The notes under the pieces: model-generated | The model's input: only the letters and a program-made list of their open reading frames with translations | Databases searched by the model: none | What the model was told of the DNA's origin: nothing | Position numbers and translations under genes: made by a program | Assembly (NCBI RefSeq): GCF_004331175.1 | Contig: NZ_SJOD01000001.1 | Location: 310,001-374,000 of the forward strand | Source of the DNA: Acinetobacter sp. ANC 4178 | GTDB taxonomy: Bacteria; Pseudomonadota; Gammaproteobacteria; Pseudomonadales; Moraxellaceae | DNA length: 64,000 nt | Direction: 5' to 3' | Shown here: piece by piece, positions 47,252-56,330 of the stretch | Numbering within the stretch: position 1 is the stretch's first letter | Layout of the letters: every line of letters starts with the position of its first letter

Positions 47252-50137
47252 ATGGCAGCAACCTACAAAGGTATTTTAACCAACAACGGTAAAGCACTGA
47301 TTGCAAGTGCAACCCTCAACAATAAAATCAACTATTCTCACATTGCGGTTGGCGATGGCAATGGCTCAGTGCCTACGCCTTCAGAAACGCGAACTGCATT
47401 AGTGAATGAAAAAGCTCGTATTGCTCTTAATGTCGTTGAGATCAATCCAAACAATACCAATCAAATTGTCTGTGAAGCTATCATTCCTACAACTACAGGG
47501 GGGTTTTACATACGTGAACTAGGGCTTTATGCAGGTTCAACCTTAGTGGTCAATGCAAGTTATCCGCCTACGTACAAACCATTAGCTGACGAAGGTGGTG
47601 CACGGGAAATTGCCCTTAAACTTGTTATTAATATTCAAAATGCTGAAGTTATAGCTCTTTATCTCGATGATTCATTGATATATGCAACTCGTGATTGGGT
47701 AAATAAAAACTATATTCGACGTAATGAGATAGTCGATAATCTAACGACAGATGATCCAGCAAGACCGTTATCGGCAAAACAGGGAAAAAGTTTACAAGAT
47801 TATAAAGTACAGATTGGTAGTTCATTTAAAGATGCTCATTCCCGAGATGTAGACTATTATCAAGATATTTCTAGTCAACAATTCTTTACTTCATTCGATG
47901 AATTGCCATTAGGCTCTCGTTGTTTAATTCAATCATCCTTAAATCTTACGAAGGCTCCATTATTTGCAGGAGAAACTTTTATTTATGTTGAAACAAAAGC
48001 AACATATAAAAAAGATATGCCCGGTAAACTTCAGGTAGCCTATGGATATGGAAGTGGGAAGTTTGCTATAAGATCAGCACCCACTGATGGGGTTTATACA
48101 GCATGGTTTTACTATGCTGATATCAATAGTAATGTCGCTTCAGCATCAAAGCTTGTAACCGCGCGAACAGTAAGTTTTTCAGGTGGAGCAACTGGCTCAT
48201 TTAATTATGATGGCTCTGGTAACTCATCATGTATTTTAACTTTGGCAAATTCAGGTGTGATTGCTGGATCTTATGCTTCAACAATTCAGATTCCGCAGAT
48301 TTCAGTAAATGCTGCTGGTCAAATTACCGCAATTTCTCAACAGTCAATACGTTCAGCCTCGGTAAACCAAACCGGTATTGTGCAGCTTATAGATGATCTA
48401 GTAAGTGACGATCCAACAAAAGCTTTAACAGCAAAACAGGGTAGAAATTTACAACTTAATAAACTTGAAAAAGATGCAACTGCGGCTGCTGCAAAAAAAC
48501 TTGAAGTTTCACAGTCTTCTTATAATAACGATAATGATTTTATCTCATTTTATGCAGATAAAACGGTGGGTTTTTTTGATAATGAACAAGGTAAATTCTT
48601 CCCCCAATTTTCAGTAGGATTTGTTTCCTCCATGAAAACAGGGGGAACTTTTATAATTGGTAATGATGTCACAACAGGAAAAACAAGAATTATTAGTTGT
48701 GTAGTTCGTGAAAATGGAACTATTGATTTTTTAAATAAAAAAGAGCTGGCGTATACAGATTCTGATATTTCTGGAAATGCTGCGACTTCCACTAAATTAA
48801 AAAATGCTCGTAAAATTAATACCATTGATTTTGATGGTACCCAAGACATCAGTATTGAAGCACCACTTCGATATCTGGGCAACATTTCTTCCGCAGCACA
48901 ACTTGATTTGGCCTTAAGTGATGGGAAATATACAGTTTCTGAATACAGTGTAGCTGGATTATATAGCTATGGTGTTTTAGTTGTCTTAAGAAGTGGTGGC
49001 ACATGTTGCCAAATTTATTACCCGCATCTAGCTTCAGGTGCTAACGGTGGAACACTAGCGATTCGTCAGAGCTGGAATGTTAATGGAAATAGCGCATCTT
49101 GGTCTGAATGGCGAGTGATTGGAACACGAGATGACTCAAAGTTGCCATTATCTGGCGGTTCGCTAACTGGAGATCTAACCGTTCCTGCTGTGATTACAGA
49201 TAAAATTTGGGGCAATGAAGATGTTTCATTTGCGTCATTAAATGATGCAAAAGCACGTCGTATTCGAGTTGGCGGAATACTTGTTTCAAATGTTTGGGCT
49301 GACGCAACTAAAATCCCAGAAAATGGTATTTATGCTAAGGGTGCTATTCATACAAGTAATTCGATTTATGCAGATAATTTTTATGGATATGCTGCCCAAG
49401 CTCTATTTCATGGCATCTTTGATGGTCGATTACAGAATCCGCGTATGATCAATGGCGTGGCTTTTGATGCGAGTTTAGATATTGATATTCCTCCTGTAAG
49501 TTTTTACATCCCTGCTGAAGCAAATTTAAATAACTATCAAACAACAGGATTTTTTTATCAACCTGCTGATGCGGTTGCAAATCAAATATCCAATGTTCCT
49601 CAGCAAAATGCATTTTCGCTGAGAGTAGAAAAAAGTGCAGGGTGTTCACAATGGTTTACACCATACGATAGCAATGGAATCACTTATTATCGTCGTTTTT
49701 ATGGAGGAGAATGGTCAGCATGGATCAAAATAGATCCAGCGAATGTGAGTGGAAATGCCGGTACTGCAACTAGACTTAAAACTTCACGAAACATCGCACT
49801 CTCAGGTGCAGTGTCAGGTAATGCCGATTTCGATGGCTCTGGAAATATCACAATTTCGACGACAGCAAATAATGCAATCGGTGTAAGTCAAAGTTGGCAA
49901 GATGTAAAATTAAATAGAGCGGTAAGAACAACATATACAAATACAATAGGTCGACCAATCCAGCTTTTTATTAATGCAAATTTTGATGATGGCTACATTA
50001 CATTAAATGGAACTAAACATTTTATCGCTGATGCTGCTGCATGGGGTTGGATTAACTTGATTATTCCTAATGGTGATACATACATGATTGAAGGTAGTGG
50101 TGATCAAAGAATTTTAACCTGGTTGGAGTTACGTTAA
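47252..50137 (+). CDS. tail fibre (P2 gpH-like N-terminus)
   Basis: 961 residues. The N-terminal ~150 residues match the gpH baseplate-attachment domain (TTTGGFYIRELGLYAG). The shaft carries sequence repeats: two copies of D-D-x-x-x-x-L-[ST]-A-K-Q-G-[KR]-x-L-Q (near 163-180 and 388-405) and three of [ST/NV]-A-[ST]-x-[KR]-L-x-x-[AS]-R (near 298, 510, 850). The C-terminal end (about 750-961) is the probable host-receptor binding region and is typically variable. Confidence 0.9.
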   Translation: MAATYKGILTNNGKALIASATLNNKINYSHIAVGDGNGSVPTPSETRTALVNEKARIALNVVEINPNNTNQIVCEAIIPTTTGGFYIRELGLYAGSTLVVNASYPPTYKPLADEGGAREIALKLVINIQNAEVIALYLDDSLIYATRDWVNKNYIRRNEIVDNLTTDDPARPLSAKQGKSLQDYKVQIGSSFKDAHSRDVDYYQDISSQQFFTSFDELPLGSRCLIQSSLNLTKAPLFAGETFIYVETKATYKKDMPGKLQVAYGYGSGKFAIRSAPTDGVYTAWFYYADINSNVASASKLVTARTVSFSGGATGSFNYDGSGNSSCILTLANSGVIAGSYASTIQIPQISVNAAGQITAISQQSIRSASVNQTGIVQLIDDLVSDDPTKALTAKQGRNLQLNKLEKDATAAAAKKLEVSQSSYNNDNDFISFYADKTVGFFDNEQGKFFPQFSVGFVSSMKTGGTFIIGNDVTTGKTRIISCVVRENGTIDFLNKKELAYTDSDISGNAATSTKLKNARKINTIDFDGTQDISIEAPLRYLGNISSAAQLDLALSDGKYTVSEYSVAGLYSYGVLVVLRSGGTCCQIYYPHLASGANGGTLAIRQSWNVNGNSASWSEWRVIGTRDDSKLPLSGGSLTGDLTVPAVITDKIWGNEDVSFASLNDAKARRIRVGGILVSNVWADATKIPENGIYAKGAIHTSNSIYADNFYGYAAQALFHGIFDGRLQNPRMINGVAFDASLDIDIPPVSFYIPAEANLNNYQTTGFFYQPADAVANQISNVPQQNAFSLRVEKSAGCSQWFTPYDSNGITYYRRFYGGEWSAWIKIDPANVSGNAGTATRLKTSRNIALSGAVSGNADFDGSGNITISTTANNAIGVSQSWQDVKLNRAVRTTYTNTIGRPIQLFINANFDDGYITLNGTKHFIADAAAWGWINLIIPNGDTYMIEGSGDQRILTWLELR

Positions 50138-50550
50138 TGAAATACTTTAAAAACCCTACAGGTGAAGTCTATGCATTCGAAGCAGATGGTTCACAAGATG
50201 ATTTAATTACTGATGAATTTGTAGCAATGACTTCAGATGAAATTGACCGCCATCTCAATCCGCAAAACTATCTCAGTGATGTAGAAAAAGAACAGCTTCG
50301 ACTGGCTCAATTTCACTCCCTGACTCGTCGACAGTTTAAATTGGCATTATTGGAAAATAACCTACTCGAAACCGTCGAGCAGACTATCAATACAATTGAA
50401 GACCCAACGCTTAAGACCCGTATTCAAATTGAATACAACGAATCAGAACGGTTCGAACGTAGTAATCAATCTGTTCAATATATGCTTGGATTTCTGAATT
50501 TAACTGCTGAGCAAGTCGATGAAATGTGGTTTTATGCCTCTACTCTCTAA
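50137..50550 (+). CDS. tail-fibre assembly-position protein (P2 gpG place)
   Basis: 137 residues. Overlaps the fibre stop by one base. FHSLTRRQFKLALLENNLL (about 59-77) and YMLGFLNLTAEQVDEMWFYA recall short C-terminal domains of fibre-assembly or tail proteins in Acinetobacter phages. No strong gpG (DUF4376/caudo_TAP) signature is visible. A fibre chaperone role is inferred from position. Confidence 0.65.
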   Translation: MKYFKNPTGEVYAFEADGSQDDLITDEFVAMTSDEIDRHLNPQNYLSDVEKEQLRLAQFHSLTRRQFKLALLENNLLETVEQTINTIEDPTLKTRIQIEYNESERFERSNQSVQYMLGFLNLTAEQVDEMWFYASTL

Positions 50551-50557
50551 ATTCGAA

Positions 50558-50580
50558 TTTGTAGCATACCCTCTTACAAA
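50558..50580. promoter_or_regulatory. Ogr-type activator dyad 5 (sheath operon)
   Basis: TTTGTA-GCATACCCTCT-TACAAA (one spacer change), centre 85 bases before FI. TATATG at about 50606 is a candidate -10. Confidence 0.75.
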
Positions 50581-50606
50581 ACCCCACGCTTAAAACGTGG
50601 GGTTTT
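50579..50606 (+). terminator. terminator of the fibre operon, overlapping dyad 5
   Basis: AACCCCACG-N7-CGTGGGGTT followed by TT, starting inside the last bases of dyad 5. The next transcript must start beyond 50606, consistent with the proposed -10. Confidence 0.8.
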
Positions 50607-50653
50607 ATATGCAAGCCTTTTGTTGAACTAGAACATCAACAAAAGGTTGCCCT

Positions 50654-51829
50654 ATGGCATTAGATGAATATCACCACGGTGTCCGAGTTGCAGAAGTCAA
50701 TAACGGTACACGTTCCATCCGAACGGTGGCTACCAGTATTATCGGCTTAATTGCAATTGCTTCAGATGCCGACGCTACGCTGTTTCCACTAAATACACCT
50801 GTGCTTGTCACCAATATCCAAAGTGTAATTGGTAAAGCTGGCGTACTTGGTACATTAAAATCTTCACTACAAGCAATTGTCGATCAGACTAACACCACCG
50901 TGGTGGTAGTCCGTGTAGATAGTGCACAAGCCGAAGCAGAACAAAGCTCGCTTGTCATTGGCACCACCACGGCATCAGGTCGATACACAGGCTTAAAAGC
51001 TTTGCTTACAGCCAAAGCAAAACTTGGTGTCACCCCTCGCCTCATTGGTGCACCAGGACTTGATACCCAAGCTGTGACCACTGCACTTGTGAGCACTGCA
51101 CAAAAGCTACGCGCATTTGCTTATGCATACGCCTATGGCTGCGAAACAAAAGAAGAAGTGGTGGCTTATCGTGAATCCTTTGCTGCCCGCGAGCTTATGC
51201 TCATCTGGCCGCAGTTCATTCGCTTCAACACTGAAACATCCAAAAACGAAGCCATTTCCCCTGTGGCTTATGCGCTAGGTCTACGTGCCAAAATCGACAA
51301 CCTGACAGGTTGGCACAAAGTCATTTCCAATGTTGCAGTTAATGGCGTGGTGGGTATCAGCAAAGACGTCTGGTGGGACTTACAACAAACAGGAACCGAT
51401 GCCGACTACCTCAACTCAAATGGCATCACCACACTGATCCGTGAAGATGGCTTCCGCTTCTGGGGCTCACGTACCTGCGACACTGATGGTCTATTTCCAT
51501 TCGAGAACTATACCCGTACCGCGCAGATTATTGCCGACACAATTGCCGAAGCACACATGTGGGCTGTCGATAAACCATTGCATCCTTCATTAGCAAGTGA
51601 CCTGATAGAAGGCATTCGCGCCAAACTCAGTGACCTAACGACAAACGGCTATCTCATGGGTGGTGAGGCCTGGTATGACGAAACCAAGAACCCTGTTGAA
51701 AACCTCAAAGTAGGCAAATTCCGTCTGTCTTATGACTACGGTCCTGTTCCACCTCTCGAAGATCTAGGTTTTTACCAAATGATCACAGACGACTACCTCG
51801 CAGATTTTGGCGCACGGATCACGGCATAA
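50654..51829 (+). CDS. tail sheath (P2 FI family)
   Basis: 391 residues. YHHGVRVAEVNNGTRSIRTVATSIIGLI (about 6-33) and RFWGSRTCDTDGLFPFENYTRTAQIIADTI (about 274-303) are FI hallmarks. It contracts to drive the tube through the envelope. First gene after dyad 5. Confidence 0.95.
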   Translation: MALDEYHHGVRVAEVNNGTRSIRTVATSIIGLIAIASDADATLFPLNTPVLVTNIQSVIGKAGVLGTLKSSLQAIVDQTNTTVVVVRVDSAQAEAEQSSLVIGTTTASGRYTGLKALLTAKAKLGVTPRLIGAPGLDTQAVTTALVSTAQKLRAFAYAYAYGCETKEEVVAYRESFAARELMLIWPQFIRFNTETSKNEAISPVAYALGLRAKIDNLTGWHKVISNVAVNGVVGISKDVWWDLQQTGTDADYLNSNGITTLIREDGFRFWGSRTCDTDGLFPFENYTRTAQIIADTIAEAHMWAVDKPLHPSLASDLIEGIRAKLSDLTTNGYLMGGEAWYDETKNPVENLKVGKFRLSYDYGPVPPLEDLGFYQMITDDYLADFGARITA

Positions 51830-51866
51830 CGCTGTGATTTGTCCGCCCCTTATTTGAGTAAAACAC

Positions 51867-52382
51867 ATGGGACTACCAAACAAACTTAAAAACCTGAACC
51901 TGTTTAATGATGCTGAATCATTAGTGGGTGAAATCGCTGAATGTACCCTACCCACCCTAGGACGTAACTTTGAGAATTGGCGTGGTGGTGGCATGAATGC
52001 TCCAGTCGCGATCGATCAAGGTATGTCTGAAGACTCTATCGACTTTGAATGGAAAGTTGGTGGACTCAATCTGACCTCAATTCGTCAATACGGCATTACC
52101 TCTGTCTCTGGTGTCTTGCTACGCTTCGCTGGTGCTTACCAACAAGATGACACGGGTGCTGTCACTCCTGTCGAAGTGGTACTTCGCGGTCGACATGAAG
52201 AAATCAACATGGGCACACAAAAGCCTGGTGATGACACCGAACAAACCATCAAAACCAAATGGACCTATTACAAGCTCACAGTCGACGGCAAGAAAGAAAT
52301 CGAAATTGATATTTTGGCGATGAAAGAATTCGTCAATGGTGTCGACCGTTTAGAAGCGCAGCGCAAAGCCTGCGGACTGTAA
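51867..52382 (+). CDS. tail tube (P2 FII family)
   Basis: 171 residues. LPNKLKNLNLFNDAESLVGEI at the start and LPTLGRNFENWRGGGMNAPV (about 31-50) match FII. Forms the inner tube. Confidence 0.95.
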   Translation: MGLPNKLKNLNLFNDAESLVGEIAECTLPTLGRNFENWRGGGMNAPVAIDQGMSEDSIDFEWKVGGLNLTSIRQYGITSVSGVLLRFAGAYQQDDTGAVTPVEVVLRGRHEEINMGTQKPGDDTEQTIKTKWTYYKLTVDGKKEIEIDILAMKEFVNGVDRLEAQRKACGL

Positions 52383-52444
52383 TGCCTTACCTACTGCATC
52401 GCATCATGCAGTAGGACTCTTTTCATATTCAGGAAATTATCAAC

Positions 52445-52783
52445 ATGACCACGCAACAACAAGCTGAAAATCTCGCTGCTATTCAAAACCCAAATGAAGC
52501 CAAATACACCCTTGAAACTCCTATTCAAGTCGGTGGGCAAACCATTACCGAAGTCATCATTCGTAAACCAGGCACAGTGGCACTTGCGGGATTATCCCTA
52601 CAAGACATTTACCGTTCTGATGTAAATGCCCTTTGCCAAGTCATTCCCAAATGTGTTTGGCCACAAATCCCTCGTGAAGCCATGCCACTGATTGACCCTG
52701 TCGATCTGGGACAAATTGCAGGACACATCATCTATTTTTTGATGCCGAAGTCGCAGCGTGCAGCGACCGATATCCAGTTATAG
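52445..52783 (+). CDS. tail assembly chaperone gpE
   Basis: 112 residues. NEAKYTLETPIQVGGQTITEV and IRKPGTVALAGLSLQDI fit P2 gpE. It carries the slippery heptamer T-TTT-TTG at 52735-52741; normal termination gives gpE, a -1 shift gives gpE+E'. Works with the tape measure during tail assembly. Confidence 0.93.
   Translation: MTTQQQAENLAAIQNPNEAKYTLETPIQVGGQTITEVIIRKPGTVALAGLSLQDIYRSDVNALCQVIPKCVWPQIPREAMPLIDPVDLGQIAGHIIYFLMPKSQRAATDIQL
52735..52741 (+). promoter_or_regulatory. -1 frameshift site of E/E'
   Basis: TTTTTTG in the T-TTT-TTG zero-frame phase, as known for P2 E/E'. The -1 frame is open from here to 52917. Confidence 0.85.
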
Positions 52784-52917
52784 ACAGCATTCCAGATGTC
52801 ATCGCAAACATCGCTCTGATCTTTCATTGGTCGCCACGTGACTTCGCAGATATGAGTTTAAACGATTTATTTATGTGGCACCAAAAGGCTTTAGAGCGCA
52901 ACCAAACCCACGAGTAA
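52741..52917 (+). CDS. E' extension (frameshift product with gpE)
   Basis: The -1 frame after the slippery site gives 58 residues (DAEVAACSDRYPV, then NIALIFHWSPRDFADMSLND and LFMWHQKALERN) ending at TAA 52915-52917. The HWSP and W-HQKALER features match P2 gpE'. There is no start codon of its own; the full gpE+E' is about 157 residues. It bridges the tape-measure protein and tail tube during assembly. Confidence 0.88.
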   Translation, partial: DAEVAACSDRYPVIDSIPDVIANIALIFHWSPRDFADMSLNDLFMWHQKALERNQTHE

Positions 52918-52932
52918 AGGTAACACCCACCA

Positions 52933-55884
52933 ATGTCGACCTTAAATTTACAAGTTCTTTTTGATGCAAAAGACAGAATCACAGGACCTATGAAGGCGAT
53001 TATTGGGGGTTCACATGACCTCAGCAGCGCCTTCAAACAAACCCGTACCGAACTTAAAGCCTTGCAAGATCAGCAAGGCAATATCAACCGTTATAAAGAA
53101 ACCCAAACGGCATTAGAAGCTACAGCCAATAAAGCAAAAGAATACCGTAGCGAGTTAAAACAACTGCAAACTTTGCAGAAAAGTGGAAATACACTGACAG
53201 AAACTCAGCTCAACAAAATCAAGAATCTTGAACAAGGCATTCGTCGACTTAAATCCACCGAAGCCACTCAACGCAGTGAATTACAGTCACATATCCAAGC
53301 CCTACAAAAGTCAGGAATGAATGTCGATAAGCTGTCCAAAGGTGTAGATCGTTTAAGTGATGAAGAAAGTGCCCTGAAAGACAAAATTCACCAAACCACC
53401 ATGGAGTTAAATAAACATCGCAATGAACTAGACAAAAATAGTGAGGCTCAAAAGCGTTTTGCCAAAACCCAAGCCATCCTGCAAAAAGGTTCAGACTTCG
53501 CCAAAAAAGGCTTAATGGTTGCAGGTGTTGCAACTGCAACCATGACCGTACCTGTCAAACTGGCGATCGACTATGAATCATCCTTGGCCGATGTCAAAAA
53601 GGTTTTTAACGGCACGGCAGCCGAGTTCAAAACCATTAACAATGAAATTGTCGAAATGTCGACACGCTTGCCCATGGCAGCCAAAGACATTGCGGCTATT
53701 GTCGCAGCAGGTGCACAGTCAGGCATTGCCAGTAAGGAATTGACCACCTTTGCTGAAACAGCCGTGAAAATGGGTGTCGCTTTCGATATTTCAGCACAAG
53801 AGTCAGGTCAATCCATGGCAGAGCTACGTACGGCCTTTCGTATGTCACAAGCTCAAGTCACCACCCTTGCCGACCAGATTAACTATCTTGGTAATAACAC
53901 ACCTGCCGCAGCCAAAGGCATTTTGGAAATTGTGCAACGTATTGGACCTTTAGGTGAAGTGGGTGGCTATGCTGCTTCCAGTATTGCTGCTCTTGGTGCA
54001 ACTTTGCGAGGCATGGGCATTCAAGAAGAAATTGCAGCAACAGGGATTAAAAACACCATGCTGGCTTTAGTCGCGGGTGAGTCTGCAACGAAAGGACAAA
54101 TCGCAGCCTATAAAGAACTTGGTCTAGATTACGGTAAAGTCGCAAAAGACATGCAGCAAGATGCTAATGGCACAACCCTCATGGTACTCAAGAAAATTGC
54201 GACCTTAGAAAAATACAAACAAGCTGCTGTACTTTCCGATCTCTTCGGCAAAGAGTCCTTAAGTGCCATCGCTCCGCTACTCACCAACATGAGTGCATTG
54301 GAAAAGAATCTTGGTTTAGTCGCTGACAAAACCCAATATGCAGGCTCTATGGAGAAAGAATATGCTGCTCGAGCAGCCACCTCTGCCAATAATATTCAGT
54401 TGCTCAAAAACAGTGTCGCTGCTTTAGGTATCGATATTGGCAATGTCTTACTTCCTCCACTGAACAGTGTCATCACCAAAGCCCGTTTATTCACCAATAC
54501 CATTACAAATTGGGCAAAAGAAAACCCAATACTCGCAGCGAGCTTAACCAAGGTAGCCGTTGGAGGTGTCATCCTTCTAGGTGCAGTATCAGCATTAGCT
54601 TTAGGCGTACTCACACTGGTCGGTCCTCTGGCTATGTTAAAACTATCCATTGCCACTGTTGGCACTGGAGCTGGTATTGCAGCTACAGCACTCAAACTCA
54701 TGTTGTTACCCATAAAAATGATTGGACTCGCCTTCCTAACAACGGGACGTATGCTACTTGCCAACCCAATGATTTTGGCGATCACGGCCCTTGTAGCTGT
54801 AGTAGCAGGTGCTGCCTACCTTATTTACAAAAACTGGACACCAATAACCCAAATGTTTAACCAAGTTTGGACAGGTGTAAAAAATGCTTTTAGCTCAGGC
54901 ATTAATTACATCAAAGGTGTTATTCAAAGTGTAGATACCACTTTTGCAAATAACCCTTTGCTGAATCTTCTTGTTCCGATCATCGGTATTCCTCGTACCA
55001 TAATTGCAAACTGGTCTGTTATCTCAGGATTTTTCAGTGATATTTGGCAACAAATTACGAGTACTGTTTCGACGGGTGTAAATACGTTATCAAACTATGT
55101 GAGTAGTGGGTTTTCAACTGTAAGTCAGATCATTTCTACAGCCTGGAATAACGTTAAAAATACAGCATCTGCCGTATGGAGTGGCATCAAAAACATTGTA
55201 TCTACCGCGTGGAATGCACTTTGTACTATTTTCCTTACCGTCACCCCATTGGGTTATATCATTCGCAATTTCAATGCCATTGTGGCCTTTCTGACGAGTT
55301 TAGGTTCCCGTATGGTCGGTATTGGTAAAAATATTGTCGATGGTTTAATTAACGGGATCGTATCTGGCTTTAATCGGCTTAAAGGCGTATGGGAAAAAAT
55401 TAATAACTACATGCCCGACTTTATGCGCAAGAAAATGGACATTCACTCCCCCAGCCGTGTCATGGCAGGTATGGGTGGTCATATTGTCGATGGCATTGGA
55501 GTTGGACTAAATAACCGTACTCCAGCACTGCAAACCCAGTTCAAACAAACCCTCGGCATTTTCGATACCTCCATGCCTACTGTCGGCTCAGCCATGAAAC
55601 GCCCCTTTCTAGACACCGTTGGACTCACTGAAAAACCTGTGCCTGCAAAGCACCTAAATGGACAAAGTGACCGCAGCCAACAAGCCCCAAAATTCCAACG
55701 TGTTGCTGCCATTCAAAGCCCAAGAAGTATCAGCATTACCAACAGTGACAGCATTCAAATCCACATCAATACCAGTGGACAAGGACCACTGCACAATGCA
55801 GCCAATGAAGTACGTCAAGCCTTAGAGCAGCGTGATCGGCAGCGCAATGCTCAACTTCGTCGTATGTTGACCGATCGGGAGTAA
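52933..55884 (+). CDS. tape measure protein (P2 gpT family)
   Basis: 983 residues, the largest phage protein here, setting tail length. N-terminal coiled coils (about 30-190), the conserved TMP domain (about 205-420: VKKVFNGTAAEFKTINNEIVEMS, GLVADKTQYAGSMEKEYAARA), two or three hydrophobic helices (about 535-640) and a C-terminal HSPSRVMAGMGGHIVDGIGVGL motif. Ends with a basic tail. Confidence 0.95.
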   Translation: MSTLNLQVLFDAKDRITGPMKAIIGGSHDLSSAFKQTRTELKALQDQQGNINRYKETQTALEATANKAKEYRSELKQLQTLQKSGNTLTETQLNKIKNLEQGIRRLKSTEATQRSELQSHIQALQKSGMNVDKLSKGVDRLSDEESALKDKIHQTTMELNKHRNELDKNSEAQKRFAKTQAILQKGSDFAKKGLMVAGVATATMTVPVKLAIDYESSLADVKKVFNGTAAEFKTINNEIVEMSTRLPMAAKDIAAIVAAGAQSGIASKELTTFAETAVKMGVAFDISAQESGQSMAELRTAFRMSQAQVTTLADQINYLGNNTPAAAKGILEIVQRIGPLGEVGGYAASSIAALGATLRGMGIQEEIAATGIKNTMLALVAGESATKGQIAAYKELGLDYGKVAKDMQQDANGTTLMVLKKIATLEKYKQAAVLSDLFGKESLSAIAPLLTNMSALEKNLGLVADKTQYAGSMEKEYAARAATSANNIQLLKNSVAALGIDIGNVLLPPLNSVITKARLFTNTITNWAKENPILAASLTKVAVGGVILLGAVSALALGVLTLVGPLAMLKLSIATVGTGAGIAATALKLMLLPIKMIGLAFLTTGRMLLANPMILAITALVAVVAGAAYLIYKNWTPITQMFNQVWTGVKNAFSSGINYIKGVIQSVDTTFANNPLLNLLVPIIGIPRTIIANWSVISGFFSDIWQQITSTVSTGVNTLSNYVSSGFSTVSQIISTAWNNVKNTASAVWSGIKNIVSTAWNALCTIFLTVTPLGYIIRNFNAIVAFLTSLGSRMVGIGKNIVDGLINGIVSGFNRLKGVWEKINNYMPDFMRKKMDIHSPSRVMAGMGGHIVDGIGVGLNNRTPALQTQFKQTLGIFDTSMPTVGSAMKRPFLDTVGLTEKPVPAKHLNGQSDRSQQAPKFQRVAAIQSPRSISITNSDSIQIHINTSGQGPLHNAANEVRQALEQRDRQRNAQLRRMLTDRE

Positions 55885-55889
55885 TACAC

Positions 55890-56330
55890 ATGATGATGGC
55901 TTTAGGTTTATTCGTATTTAAACTTTCTACCGCTGCTTATCAAGAGCTTCAACGTACAACTGCATGGCGGCACCCAAGCAATAACCGTGTCGGGAATACC
56001 CCTGCGTATCAGTTCACAGGGAAAGATGAAGAAACCATTAACTTATCTGGAGTCATCTATCCTGAAATTACGGGCTATCAAAACTCGTTGGATATGCTGC
56101 GTAATATGGGCGACACAGGCAAGCAATACATTCTGATTGAAGGCACAGGCAAAATTTACGGTCTGGTGGTCATTAAAGAAGTTCAGGAAACTCGTTCCAA
56201 CTTTTTCCATAATGGCGGTACCCGAAAAATCACCTTCAGTGTTTCTCTAACCATCACAGAAGATACCACCAAAAAATTGATTGGTCCTACAGGTCAGGCA
56301 TTGTTGAGTTTAGGAGGCTTATTCCTATGA
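55890..56330 (+). CDS. tail terminator/assembly protein (P2 gpU family)
   Basis: 146 residues. RTTAWRHPSNNRVGNTPAYQF (about 22-42) and LSGVIYPEITG are gpU features. Overlaps D by four bases. Involved in tail-tube assembly. Confidence 0.93.
   Translation: MMMALGLFVFKLSTAAYQELQRTTAWRHPSNNRVGNTPAYQFTGKDEETINLSGVIYPEITGYQNSLDMLRNMGDTGKQYILIEGTGKIYGLVVIKEVQETRSNFFHNGGTRKITFSVSLTITEDTTKKLIGPTGQALLSLGGLFL

Noticed and set aside
47252..50550. Diversity-generating retroelement around the tail fibre
   Set aside because: No reverse transcriptase gene and no template/variable repeat pair are visible.
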